A stretch of 64,000 nt of DNA from DATFMP01 sp035266845 (lineage in GTDB: Bacteria > SAR324 > JACQKK01): the NCBI GenBank assembly GCA_035266845.1, contig DATFMP010000055.1:1-64000 (forward strand), given 5' to 3'. Position numbers and translations under genes: made by a program. Under the pieces are notes generated by a model, which ran no database searches, was not told where the DNA came from, and saw nothing but the letters and a program-made list of their open reading frames with translations. Below are positions 27,735 through 36,434 of the stretch, one piece after another (positions within the stretch are counted from its first letter, which is position 1; every line of letters starts with the position of its first letter).

Positions 27735-28331
27735 GGATGGCTGCAACGTCGTGCGGTCGGAGGGAGGATAATCGCGGCGCCATGTGCCCTCCTGCGCATG
27801 GGACGTCGCTGAGATATGCGGACGGACAACGGTTCCCCGGCCGCCGGCGGTTGGGGGTGGGACACTGTTCGGTTCGGATTCGGTTACGTCAAATTGAAAG
27901 CTGCGGTGGAAGTTGCACGGTGCGGGGCCCGCAACGCCGTCCGGTCTTACCCCCTCTCCGGCCGGCGGGCTCGCACGGGTGCGAGGACGCTCAAGCGTAA
28001 GCTATGAATTCCGTAGGCAACAGGCCCGAGGAATTGCCTTCCCTTGCACGGTTCTCCGGCCGGGGCCGGAGCGGTGTTCCTTCACGTCCGGAATGTCGCT
28101 GCAACAGGACCAGCGGACTGCATCCAATCCTGATTGCTAGAACGAGGGGAACGACGGGTAAGAAGCGGACTTTTCAGCCCTGTAAGCAGTGTGCCCATTC
28201 CTGTCGGCGTTGTCAACCCGCAAGTTCCCGGCGGCGCGAGCCCTGGTGCGCCCAGCGCGCGCGCCTGCCGCGCGCAGCCGCTTCGCGCGCGGCATCGCCC
28301 GCCCTCTGCCGCTCGGATGGCGCACTGCGGC
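27735..28331. other. 597-base gap without a convincing gene
   Basis: The gap separates rho from the FtsK-like membrane gene, both on the minus strand. Short open frames on both strands are Arg/Pro/Ala-rich, lack ribosome-binding sites and match nothing I recognise. It must hold the rho promoter and leader. I saw no tRNA, no RNase P or SRP signature and no strong hairpin with a T-run. Confidence 0.5.
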
Positions 28332-29594
28332 TCATGCATCGGGGTCCGTATTGGCCTCGCGGGTGGCGCGGGCCTCCTCTTCGCGTCGGCGCCAGAGTTG
28401 CTCTTCCCAGTCCAGGTCCAGGTTGCGGGCATAGCGCTGGAAGCGCTCACGCCAGGCGGCTTCCGCTTCCGGCCGCTCGAATTCGTAGCCCGGTACGTCC
28501 TGCGCGGGCGGTTCCGCCTCGGCACCCAGCGACGCCTCTGGCTGCGCGGCCGCGAGGCCGGGTGTGGTGATCGCCGCGGCATCGTCCCCGCCAACCCCGC
28601 GGTCCAATTCCTCGTCATCGCCCAGGATGCGCGGGGGCGGCGTGGCCCAGCGGCCCCGGTCAGCAGCAGCCGGCATCGCGGGGGGCGGCTCCGCCACATC
28701 CGCCTCGGTGTCCATGGGCGCAAACCATGCGTCGAAGGCGCTCGCCGCGGCTTCCTCCGCGTCCGCCATGGCGACTTGCCCAGCGGCTTTGCCCGCCATG
28801 CGGCCGGCGGATCGCGGGCGCGGCGGCTGCTGGGCCGTCCGCTCCATCGAGCGTGCCTTGACGCGCGCCAGTGACGGTGAGCGCAGCTCGGCCAGCCATG
28901 CCAGCGCAATGCGTGGGGGCTGCAGCAGCATCCGCCGCAGGCCGCCCAAACCCAGCCGCGTGCCGCGCGACAGTCCCAGCGCGGTTGCACCGGCCACGCG
29001 CTGGGCACGCGCCGCACGCATCCGCACGGCTGCCCAGCCATCGCGCCACTGCCGCCAGCTCTCGCGGAGCATCCAGGTGCCGAACACCCGCGCATCGCGC
29101 AGGGCCGCCCGCGCCAGGGGTCCATAGAGCACGCGCACGGCGGCGAAGGCCCCGATGTACGCCAACAGCGCGGCAGCGGCCCAGGTGCCGGTGGTCAGCG
29201 CCGCCCAGCGCCGCACGGCCCAGCCCGCGAGACCCGGCCCCAGCAGGGCGGGATCGCCCGGCACAACCACCAGTCCGTGCAAGCCCGCCAGGGCCAGCAG
29301 CAGCCCCGCGCTCCAGCCAGTGTAGCGCAGCGGCGAGGGGCGGTTGCGCGCGCACCACGCCCAGTTCAGCACCAGCAGCGGGGCCGCCAGCGCCGCCGTG
29401 CCCAGGCACTCCAGCAGCGAGCCCCCCAGCAGCGCGCCAGGCAGACCGAGCCAGTTGCCGATACCCCCGCTGGGCAGGCGTAGATTGGTGAACGTGGGAT
29501 CCTGCAGGTGGAAGCTGAGCAGGCTCAGCAGCAGCGCCAGCGCCAGCGCGGCGCCGAGTGCCTTCGGCCAATAGCGCAGAGCGTTCCAGTCCAT
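28332..29594 (-). CDS. FtsK N-terminal-like (4TM) membrane protein without motor domain
   Basis: 420 residues. The first about 160 residues hold four to five membrane helices and match the FtsK 4TM pattern: LLSLLSFHLQDPTF, then GGIGNWLGLPGALLGGSLL. Helices near 79-103 and 138-160 follow. The rest is basic (about 165-260), then acidic and Pro/Ala-rich, as in the FtsK linker, and ends in a charged helix RERFQRYARNLDLDWEEQLW. There is no Walker A or gamma domain, and no continuation in the 597 bases downstream. AAGGA precedes the ATG. Probable last gene of the VOC-mutase-coaD operon. Confidence 0.6.
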   Translation of the reverse strand: MDWNALRYWPKALGAALALALLLSLLSFHLQDPTFTNLRLPSGGIGNWLGLPGALLGGSLLECLGTAALAAPLLVLNWAWCARNRPSPLRYTGWSAGLLLALAGLHGLVVVPGDPALLGPGLAGWAVRRWAALTTGTWAAAALLAYIGAFAAVRVLYGPLARAALRDARVFGTWMLRESWRQWRDGWAAVRMRAARAQRVAGATALGLSRGTRLGLGGLRRMLLQPPRIALAWLAELRSPSLARVKARSMERTAQQPPRPRSAGRMAGKAAGQVAMADAEEAAASAFDAWFAPMDTEADVAEPPPAMPAAADRGRWATPPPRILGDDEELDRGVGGDDAAAITTPGLAAAQPEASLGAEAEPPAQDVPGYEFERPEAEAAWRERFQRYARNLDLDWEEQLWRRREEEARATREANTDPDA

Positions 29595-29677
29595 GGTGCA
29601 TCCTTGCGCCAGGGGCGGTTTCGGCCGGGGCCGCTCCGCCCTGCGGGCGCCGCCATCCAGGCGGCGCGATGTTGCGA

Positions 29678-30217
29678 CTACTTGGGGAGGTGCTCGCGCA
29701 GCCGCCGGACCACCTCGGGCAGGACGTAATCGTCGATGTCCTCGCCCAGCACGGCCAGTTCGCGGATCAGGCTGGAGCTGATCGCACCCAACCGGGGCTG
29801 CGTGAACAGCACCAGGGTCTCGATCTGTTCGTTGATCCCCCGGTTGCCGAAGGCCTGCTCCATCTCGGCTTGCAGATCCATCACATTGCGCAGGCCCTTC
29901 ACGATCACTCCCGCGCCGATGCGCTCCGCATAGCGCGCGGTGGCACCCTCGTACGCCTCCACCGTAACATTGCCGAGCTTGAGATAGCGAACATAATCGC
30001 GCATCATCTCCAGCCGCACGGCCTGGGGCGTGTCGTAGCGCTTCTTCGGGTTCACGGCCAACGCCCAGGTGACCTTGTCGAACACGCGCGCGGCGCGCTC
30101 CATCACGTCCGCGTGCCCCCAGGTGGGCGGGTTGCCGCTGATGGGGTACAGGGCGTGGTCGTAGTCCAACTCCTCGGATTGCTCCGGCGCGCGGCCGGAC
30201 TTGCGCGCGGCGCTCAT
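29678..30217 (-). CDS. coaD: Phosphopantetheine adenylyltransferase-like protein
   Basis: 179 residues. Nucleotidyltransferase fold: ALYPISGNPPTWGHADVMERAA (the TxGH motif is TWGH), GVIVKGLRNVMDLQAE, and ISSSLIREL for the ISSTLVR motif. It would transfer AMP to 4'-phosphopantetheine in CoA synthesis. The first loop GNPPTWGH is unusual: CoaD normally has SFDPxTxGH, so a CoaD-like enzyme with a related substrate is possible. ATG 30217 overlaps the mutase stop as ATGA. Confidence 0.75.
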   Translation of the reverse strand: MSAARKSGRAPEQSEELDYDHALYPISGNPPTWGHADVMERAARVFDKVTWALAVNPKKRYDTPQAVRLEMMRDYVRYLKLGNVTVEAYEGATARYAERIGAGVIVKGLRNVMDLQAEMEQAFGNRGINEQIETLVLFTQPRLGAISSSLIRELAVLGEDIDDYVLPEVVRRLREHLPK

Positions 30218-32601
30218 CGGGCGTGCACCGCGGCCAGGGCCCGCTCCTTGGCCGCCGCGCAGAGCGCCTCGGTGACCTGCGGGGACTCCCGCGACTCCGC
30301 GTAGACCCGCACCTTGGGCTCGGTGCCCGAGGGCCGCATCATCACCCATGAGCCGCCATCCAGCGCGAAACGGTAGCCGTCCTCCGCGTTGATCTCAAGG
30401 ATGGTGTAGTCGTGCCCGCCGGCCCGGAAGGTCTCGCCGGGCCGCGTGGCACCCAGGGCCTTGAGCCGCTCGTGGGCCTCCGCCGCGGACATGTCGATCA
30501 TGAAGGTCTCCTGGCGATAGTGGTAGTGCCCCAGCTCCGCCTCCAGCTCCGCCATCAGGGCGCTGAGGGGGCGGCCGTAGTGCAGCACGATGCGCGCCCC
30601 CAGCAGTCCCACCAGCACGCCGTCCTTGTCCAGCGTGTGGCCCCGGATGGTGAGCCCGTTGCTCTCCTCATAGGCCAGCAGGGCTCGGCCGCCCTTCAGG
30701 TGCGGCCGGAAGTTCTTGAAGCCCGTGGGCGTGAGCAGCACCGTGCTGCCGTGCCGCCGGGCATAGTCCGGCCCGAGCTGGCTGGTGGGCAGCGTGGTCA
30801 CCAGGTCGCCGCTGAGGCCCAGATCGCGCAGGTAGCGGAACACCAGCGGAGCGAAGCGATTCATCTGGATCGCTCCCGCCTCGTCCCCCACCAGCCCGCG
30901 GTCGCTGTCCGGGTCGTTGCGGATCATCACCTTGTGCGCGCCGGGCGTGCGCTTCAGCAACGCCAGCGCATCGGCCAGGGTGTGCTCGTTGGGCTCGGTC
31001 ACCTGCCCGCCGAAGTAGGGGTCCACCTCCGTGTGGATCACCTGCAGCACGTCCGCTCCAAGCCGCTGCTGCAGCCGCTCGTAGACCGGCACGGCGGCGC
31101 CCCAGGTGGGGTCGGCCACGTAGGCCAGCCGCTGCCCGGCGGGCAAGGCCCGGATCTCCTCGATCAGCTCCGCCAGCCGCACCACGGGGTGCTCGTTCAG
31201 TGCGTCCAGATACGCATCGTGCAGGTCCACCCGCTCGATGCGGCGGGACTCCGCGGCGATGCGTGCCTCCAGCGCCGCGGGCGCCGGCCAGTCCGCGGGC
31301 GCCGTGGCGGCCAGCAGGCGGTTGGCCTCCGCCGCCAGGGGATCGGTGAGGTCGCCTCCGGCCAGCCCGCCGTCCGCCGGCGCGAACTTCATCCCACCCC
31401 AGCGGAAGGGATTGTGGCTGGGCGTGAAGTTGAGCGAACCCGCCCAGCCCCGCAGCGGCACCAGCAGGGACAGCTCCGGCGAGCTGATGCGGCCCGCATA
31501 GCGCACGGCGTAGCCCGCCTCATGCAGCAGCGACGCCGCGTAGTACGAGAACTCAGGATTGAACAGCCGGTTGTCGTGACCCAGCACGAAGCCACGACGC
31601 TGCACCGCGCCCAACTCCGCAGCGCCGAACACCTCCCCGCGCTGGGCCGGCGGCATGGCCGCGATGGCCTGCAGCAGCGCCGTCACGATGACGTGCACGT
31701 GCAGAAGCGTGAGGCCCGAGCCGATCACGCCCCGGTGCCCGCCCGTCCCGAAGACCACGGGCACCACCCGCGCCCCGCCCGCTCCCGGATGCACGAAGAT
31801 GCGGTGCCGCAGCAGCGCTTCGGCCGCGTCCGTCACCGAGCGCACGGTGCCGGCCGCCATGCCTCCCCGGCGCGGCACCAGCCATTCCAGCACGGCGAAG
31901 GGGTCTTCCTTGCGCTGGCGCGTCAGCACATCCGCAGGGGCACCGGCGGCCCGGGCCGCCTCCACCAGCCGGGTCTGCAGCGCCGACTCGTCGTGACCCT
32001 TCGCCGCCGCGCCTAGGCGCCGCTCCCGAGGGACGCGCCGCTCTGACCGCGTGCGCCGGGTTGGCGCCGTCCGTCCCGCCTCGGACGCCCGCCGCTCCGC
32101 CACGGCGCGCCGGGGCACCACTTTGCGGCGGGATTTGGCGCGCCGTTCGTCCGCTGCCGACTTCGCCGCCGGGCGCTTCGCGGCTTTGGCCGCCGGCTTT
32201 GCAGCCTTGGTGGCAGTTGTGCGCTTCGCGTTTGTACTGGCCTTGGTGGCCTTGGTGGCCTTGGTGGCGGGCTTTGCAGCCTTCCCGGCGGTCGACCTCT
32301 TGGCCGCAGGCTTCGCCGGCTTGGCGGCTGTAGTGCGCTTGGTGGCCTTGGCGGCGGGCATCGTTGCCTTGGCAGCCTTCGCGGCGGTCGTGCGCTTGGC
32401 CGCAGGCTTCGCGGTTCTCGCCGCGGGCTTGGAAGGCGCCTTCGTCGCCGGTCGCTTGGTGGCCTTGGCGGCGGGCATCGTTGCCTTGGCCGCAGGCTTC
32501 GCAGCTGGCCGCTTGGCGGCTGCCTTCGTGGCCGGACGCTTCGTTGCACTGGCGCGCTTGGATGGCGTGGCGCGCTTGCCCGCTGCCGGACCCTTGCTCA
32601 T
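30214..32601 (-). CDS. Phosphohexomutase with long histone-H1-like N-terminal tail
   Basis: 795 residues; family members are about 450-600. Residues about 240-795 are an alpha-D-phosphohexomutase: VFGTGGHRG, active-site Ser395 in FTPSHNPFR, metal site DPDSDR at 563-568, sugar-binding EESNG at 645-649, and phosphate-binding RPSGTEPKVRVY near the C-terminus. It likely interconverts glucose or mannose 6- and 1-phosphates. Residues 1-150 are almost only Ala, Lys, Thr, Pro and Arg in AAK/PAAK/KATK units, like the H1 C-terminal tail or AlgP; 151-200 are Arg-rich. There is no acidic residue before position 151. Start and stop both overlap neighbours as ATGA, so the tail is in frame by genuine coupling. 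Confidence 0.85.
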   Translation of the reverse strand: MSKGPAAGKRATPSKRASATKRPATKAAAKRPAAKPAAKATMPAAKATKRPATKAPSKPAARTAKPAAKRTTAAKAAKATMPAAKATKRTTAAKPAKPAAKRSTAGKAAKPATKATKATKASTNAKRTTATKAAKPAAKAAKRPAAKSAADERRAKSRRKVVPRRAVAERRASEAGRTAPTRRTRSERRVPRERRLGAAAKGHDESALQTRLVEAARAAGAPADVLTRQRKEDPFAVLEWLVPRRGGMAAGTVRSVTDAAEALLRHRIFVHPGAGGARVVPVVFGTGGHRGVIGSGLTLLHVHVIVTALLQAIAAMPPAQRGEVFGAAELGAVQRRGFVLGHDNRLFNPEFSYYAASLLHEAGYAVRYAGRISSPELSLLVPLRGWAGSLNFTPSHNPFRWGGMKFAPADGGLAGGDLTDPLAAEANRLLAATAPADWPAPAALEARIAAESRRIERVDLHDAYLDALNEHPVVRLAELIEEIRALPAGQRLAYVADPTWGAAVPVYERLQQRLGADVLQVIHTEVDPYFGGQVTEPNEHTLADALALLKRTPGAHKVMIRNDPDSDRGLVGDEAGAIQMNRFAPLVFRYLRDLGLSGDLVTTLPTSQLGPDYARRHGSTVLLTPTGFKNFRPHLKGGRALLAYEESNGLTIRGHTLDKDGVLVGLLGARIVLHYGRPLSALMAELEAELGHYHYRQETFMIDMSAAEAHERLKALGATRPGETFRAGGHDYTILEINAEDGYRFALDGGSWVMMRPSGTEPKVRVYAESRESPQVTEALCAAAKERALAAVHAR

Positions 32602-33554
32602 GATCGTTGCTCCTGATGCCGCTCGCCACGCTCCACCAGGTGCAGCAGCACGCCGGCGGTGGTGCGCGGGTGAAGGAAGGCGATGCGTGCGCGGCGGCTG
32701 CCGGGCCGCCCCACGCGGTCGATGAGGCCGTGGCCAGCCTGGGCCAAGCGCTCCAGCATCGCGTCGATATCGGTGACCTTGAAGGCGAGGTGGTGCAGGC
32801 CCGCGCCCCGCTGGGCGATATACCGCGCGACAGCGCCCTGGTCCTGCTCCGTCGTGCCGGCGCGGCCGGCTTCCACGCGCGGTGGGCCCTGCGGCCCCAG
32901 CTCCTGCAGAAACTCCAGCTCGCAGTCGCCCACGATCACAAACGCCACGCGCAGGCCGCCCACCACCTCCGGCTCGCGTGCGTGGTGCACCACGCCGTAG
33001 GTGTCAGACGTGAAGCTCTCGTAGGCGATGCGCGTCTCCACATCCGTCTGCGTGCTCTCCAGGGGCAGGCCCAGCCGGTTCACGAACACCTGCAGGGCCT
33101 CGGCATTGTCCCGGCTGGCCACACCCAGGTGGTCCATGCGCTGCACGGCACCGTCGTCCGGTACGGGCAGGCCCGTCAGCGGCGGGGTGAAGGCCACGCG
33201 CACGCCGCAGGTGGCGTTAGGATCGAGCAGGATGCGCTCGCCGCCACCCAGCCCCGCGGTGACGCTCTCCGTCAGCGCCCCCACGCCCTCCTCGCGCGCA
33301 CTGCGAGCGGCGGCGTCGGGATCGGCCGCGGCCAGCGCGACGTGGTGCAGCCCCGGCCGCTCCAGTCCCGCCACGAACGGATCGCCCACGGCGAAGAAGG
33401 CCAACGCGCTGCGCCCGATGCCCAGCACCGGAATGCTGCGTCCGCCGCAAGGCACCTCGCGCCGCGGCAGACCGAAGTCGCGCTCGAACATCGCCGCGGC
33501 CGCCGCCGGCTCCGCGACGGCCAGGGCCACATACGCCAGCCGGTCGCTGATCAT
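32598..33554 (-). CDS. Double VOC (glyoxalase-fold) protein, methylmalonyl-CoA epimerase-like
   Basis: 318 residues with two VOC repeats. The second part (MDHLGVAS, then GLHHLAFKVTDIDAML, AFLHPRTTAGVLLHLVE) is close to methylmalonyl-CoA epimerase, with His and Glu metal ligands visible. The first part (LAYVALAV, GLHHVALAA) is a diverged VOC unit. A 4-hydroxyphenylpyruvate dioxygenase-like two-module arrangement is the alternative. ATG 33554 has GGAG upstream. Its TGA overlaps the mutase ATG. Confidence 0.75.
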   Translation of the reverse strand: MISDRLAYVALAVAEPAAAAAMFERDFGLPRREVPCGGRSIPVLGIGRSALAFFAVGDPFVAGLERPGLHHVALAAADPDAAARSAREEGVGALTESVTAGLGGGERILLDPNATCGVRVAFTPPLTGLPVPDDGAVQRMDHLGVASRDNAEALQVFVNRLGLPLESTQTDVETRIAYESFTSDTYGVVHHAREPEVVGGLRVAFVIVGDCELEFLQELGPQGPPRVEAGRAGTTEQDQGAVARYIAQRGAGLHHLAFKVTDIDAMLERLAQAGHGLIDRVGRPGSRRARIAFLHPRTTAGVLLHLVERGERHQEQRS

Positions 33555-33681
33555 GGGCGCTCCTTCACAGCCAACTCTCACCCGCCGCCATGATTGCGTT
33601 ACACCACCGCGGCACCCCGCCCCTGCTCAGGGTCGGTCTATCCCATGATACATGACCAGGGCTATTCCGGCTTGCATTGCA

Positions 33682-33819
33682 CGGAGGAAGGAGGCGCTGC
33701 CTCCTTCCTCCGTACCTCCTCTCGCCGGCAGGGGCCGTGAGCCCCTGCACCCCATCCACAAAAGGGGTCAAGGGGGCTGGCTCCCTTGCGGGGGTGCCCG
33801 AGGGGGCGGCGCCCCCTCG
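33682..33819. repeat. Cluster of stacked perfect hairpins
   Basis: Three strong inverted repeats in 138 bases: 33682-33712 (14-bp arms, 3-base loop), 33728-33748 (8-bp arms GCAGGGGC/GCCCCTGC), and 33799-33819 (9-bp arms CGAGGGGGC/GCCCCCTCG). Weaker ones lie between them. The cluster lies between the cinA-like stop and the start of the VOC gene, both on the minus strand. It could be a repeat element or a strong transcription barrier between operons. Confidence 0.75.
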
Positions 33820-33846
33820 GAGCCGAAACGTGCCCCGGCGATTCTG

Positions 33847-35133
33847 TTAGTTCGGAGCGGCGCGCTCGAAGTCGATCTTCTCCTTGATGGGCAGCCCCTT
33901 GAGGAAGCGGCGCAGGCTGTCCAGCCCCATCTCCACGGCGCCCAGGCGGATCCAGTCGCGGTTGCCCACCAGCCGGCTGCGGCGCGAGGCCACCTCGCTG
34001 CCCGTGCTGACCCCGATGCAGATGGTGCTCTGGATGTTGGGGTGCTGGGACTCGTCTCCGAGGGCCACCAGCACGGCCAGACCCACGTCCGCGCCGGCCT
34101 GCCGCCGCGCTGCCTCCGCGACGGCTTCCGCCACCTCGGGGGCCAGGGGCGCATCCTCCGGCGGAGCCGCGCCGTCCATCTCCAGCGCGCCGTACAGCTC
34201 ACCCAGTCGCCGCGCCACCATGCCGCGGGTGAACACGGCCTCCGCGCCCGGCAGGGGTGCCAGCCGCGCCGCGGCCTGCCCACCGGTGTAGGTCTCGGCA
34301 ATGGCCACCGTGGCGCCCCGCTCGCCGAGCAGGCTCAGCACCACGCCCTCCAGGGTCTCGTCGTCCTCGGCCAGGATGAAGTTGCCGATGCGCTGGCGCA
34401 CCTCCGCCACCACCGGGCCGAGCTTGGTTTGGATCTCTTCCTCCGTGGCGCCGCGCACGGTGAGCTTGGTTTCGAGTTGCGGATAGTGGGCGCGGAAGCC
34501 CAGCTTCAGCGTGCCGTCCGGCACCATGGCCTCCAGCCCGGTCAGCAGCGCATCCGCATGAGATTCGCCGATGCCGAAGGAGTGGAAGCGCTTGAGGCGG
34601 ATCACGGACTGGCTGCCGGCCTTCTCCAGCACGCGGGGGATGATCTCCAACTCCAGCATGCGGTGCAGCTCGCGCGGCACGCCCGGCGTGAAGTAGAAGC
34701 GGGCCTTGCCGATGGTCACCGCGAAGCCGCAGGCGGTGCCGATGGGGTTGTCCAGCACCTCCGCGCCTTCGGGCAGCATGGCCTGCTTGGTGTTGTTGTC
34801 CGGCATGGTGCGCCCGCGCCCGGCGAAGTAGGCCTTCATGTGCTCCAGCCAGCCCTCGTGCAGTTCCAGCTTCACGCCCGCGGCGCGGGCCGCCACCTCC
34901 TGCGAGAGGTCGTCCACGGTGGGCCCCAGGCCGCCGTTCACCACCACCACGTCGGCCCGCTGCCCGGCGCGCTGGAAGGCGTCCAGCAGGTCGTCGCGGT
35001 CGTCGCCCACGGTGGCGCCCCACTTCACGCCCAGCCCGAAGTCTTCCAACTTCTGGGAGATGTAGGAAAAGTTGGAGTTGACGATCTTCCCGGTCAGCAC
35101 CTCGTCGCCGGTGCAGATGACTTCGATGTGCAT
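33847..35133 (-). CDS. cinA: CinA-like protein (molybdopterin-binding plus NMN-deamidase-like domains)
   Basis: 428 residues. N-terminal MoCF-type domain: EVICTGDEVLTGKIVNSN, VVVVNGGLGPTVDDLSQEVAA and FYFTPGVPRELHRML. C-terminal CinA domain: ATVAIAETYTGGQAAARL, where true PncC deamidases have AESCTGG, so Ser-Cys reads Thr-Tyr and the deamidase nucleophile Ser is lost or replaced. The C-terminal part is otherwise of usual length. Pyridine-nucleotide recycling activity is therefore doubtful. ATG 35133 opens the conserved domain. Confidence 0.8.
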   Translation of the reverse strand: MHIEVICTGDEVLTGKIVNSNFSYISQKLEDFGLGVKWGATVGDDRDDLLDAFQRAGQRADVVVVNGGLGPTVDDLSQEVAARAAGVKLELHEGWLEHMKAYFAGRGRTMPDNNTKQAMLPEGAEVLDNPIGTACGFAVTIGKARFYFTPGVPRELHRMLELEIIPRVLEKAGSQSVIRLKRFHSFGIGESHADALLTGLEAMVPDGTLKLGFRAHYPQLETKLTVRGATEEEIQTKLGPVVAEVRQRIGNFILAEDDETLEGVVLSLLGERGATVAIAETYTGGQAAARLAPLPGAEAVFTRGMVARRLGELYGALEMDGAAPPEDAPLAPEVAEAVAEAARRQAGADVGLAVLVALGDESQHPNIQSTICIGVSTGSEVASRRSRLVGNRDWIRLGAVEMGLDSLRRFLKGLPIKEKIDFERAAPN

Positions 35134-35265
35134 GGGCGCAGCGATTCCACGGAGCAAGGGGATAGAAGAGACGCGGCGGACCCGGCCTCGGCCGCCGCTT
35201 TCGCGCATCCTAACCCGGCGGCCCCCGCCGCTCAAGAGCCGGGGGCGCGGCAGGGCCTGCGCCGC

Positions 35266-36342
35266 CTATAGCGGCAGGGTGATGGCCTGGCGCTGCTCCA
35301 TGGCACGGCCCACGGCCTCCACGAACTCCATGTAGTCCGCACCGTCCGCGAAGCTGGGGAAGACCGGCGTGCCGTTGCGAATGGCCGAGACGAAGTCCGC
35401 CTCCACGCGCCACTCCCCGCGCACGGCGGCGGGAATCTCCACCACGGGCGGCGGCTCCTTGGGGCCCACCTTGCCCACGCGCTTGATCTCGCCCGGCTGC
35501 ACCTTGCCCAGGCGGATCTCGTGGGTGGGCACGTCGTAGATCAGCGCGCCCTTGGTGCCGTACAGCTCGATGCGGTCGCCGGGAGAGTGCGCCGCCACGG
35601 AGGAGAACGTGTACGCGAAGTGCGCGCCGCTCTCCAGCTCGCCCGTGGCCACGACGCTCTCCGGGATGCGCACGGGCCGCGGGGCGCCCGTCTCGGGGTC
35701 GGGCCGCGACTCGGTGAAGAGCCGGCCCGTGGCCGAGACCGTGCGCGCCTTGCCCACCCAGCGCTGCAGGATCTCCGCGTAGATGCCCAGCGTCATCACG
35801 TTGTAGCCGGAGATGTCCCAGTCCATGCGCCAGTGCCAGGGGGCCTGGGGATTGAGCTGGGCATCCGAGAGGTGCTGCAGGCGCACCAGCCGCAGCTCGC
35901 CCAGCTCGCCGGCCTCCAGCAGTTCGCGCACGAAGCGCTGGCCGGGGAAGACGTGCGGCGCGGGACAGATCATGTTCACGAGGTCGGGATGGCGCTGGGC
36001 CTCGTCCCGCATATCGCGCGCCTCGGCCACGTTGCGGGCCATGCGGGCCTGGCAGAACACGTGCTTGCCCGCTTTGAGCGCGGCCACGGAAAGGTCGCGG
36101 TGCAGGTAGGGCGTCGTGCCCACCAGCACCACGTTGATGTCGTCGCGGGCGATCACGGCCTCGGGCGTGTCCACCACGTGGGGAATCTTCCACTCGGCCG
36201 CCACGGCCTCCGCGCTCTCGCGGCGCCGGTTGCACACGGCCACCACCTGCACGTCGGCCTCCTTGGCGAAGCCGGGCAGGTGCCGGGTCTTCACGATGTT
36301 GCCGGCACCGATGATGCCGATGCGGATCGGGACTGAGCTCAT
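35266..36342 (-). CDS. Gfo/Idh/MocA-family oxidoreductase
   Basis: 358 residues. Rossmann motif GIIGAGNIVKTRHLPGFA at the N-terminus, then VVLVGTTPYLHRDLSVAAL and AGKHVFCQARMARNVAEA. The usual Glu-Lys-Pro of EKPxA reads CQARMA, so the Lys commonly used in catalysis or cofactor binding is changed. C-terminal Gfo/Idh sheet present (YGTKGALIYDVP). Likely an NAD(P)-dependent sugar dehydrogenase or a relative with altered chemistry. ATG 36342 has GAGGAG upstream. Confidence 0.85.
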   Translation of the reverse strand: MSSVPIRIGIIGAGNIVKTRHLPGFAKEADVQVVAVCNRRRESAEAVAAEWKIPHVVDTPEAVIARDDINVVLVGTTPYLHRDLSVAALKAGKHVFCQARMARNVAEARDMRDEAQRHPDLVNMICPAPHVFPGQRFVRELLEAGELGELRLVRLQHLSDAQLNPQAPWHWRMDWDISGYNVMTLGIYAEILQRWVGKARTVSATGRLFTESRPDPETGAPRPVRIPESVVATGELESGAHFAYTFSSVAAHSPGDRIELYGTKGALIYDVPTHEIRLGKVQPGEIKRVGKVGPKEPPPVVEIPAAVRGEWRVEADFVSAIRNGTPVFPSFADGADYMEFVEAVGRAMEQRQAITLPL

Positions 36343-36434
36343 GCACTCCTCGCTGGCTGTGGATTGGCAGCCCACACTGTTGTACGAACGCGCCCCAAGG
36401 CGCAAGGGGCGGGCGATAACGGTAACGGCGATGC

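Noticed and set aside
28004..28570. Possible gene in the rho upstream gap
   Set aside because: Arg/Pro/Ser-rich translation, no ribosome-binding site, and it runs antisense into the FtsK-like gene.
32140..32601. CRISPR-like or satellite array in the mutase 5' region
   Set aside because: Repeats are short, irregular and in frame, coding for the Lys/Ala tail; no spacers.
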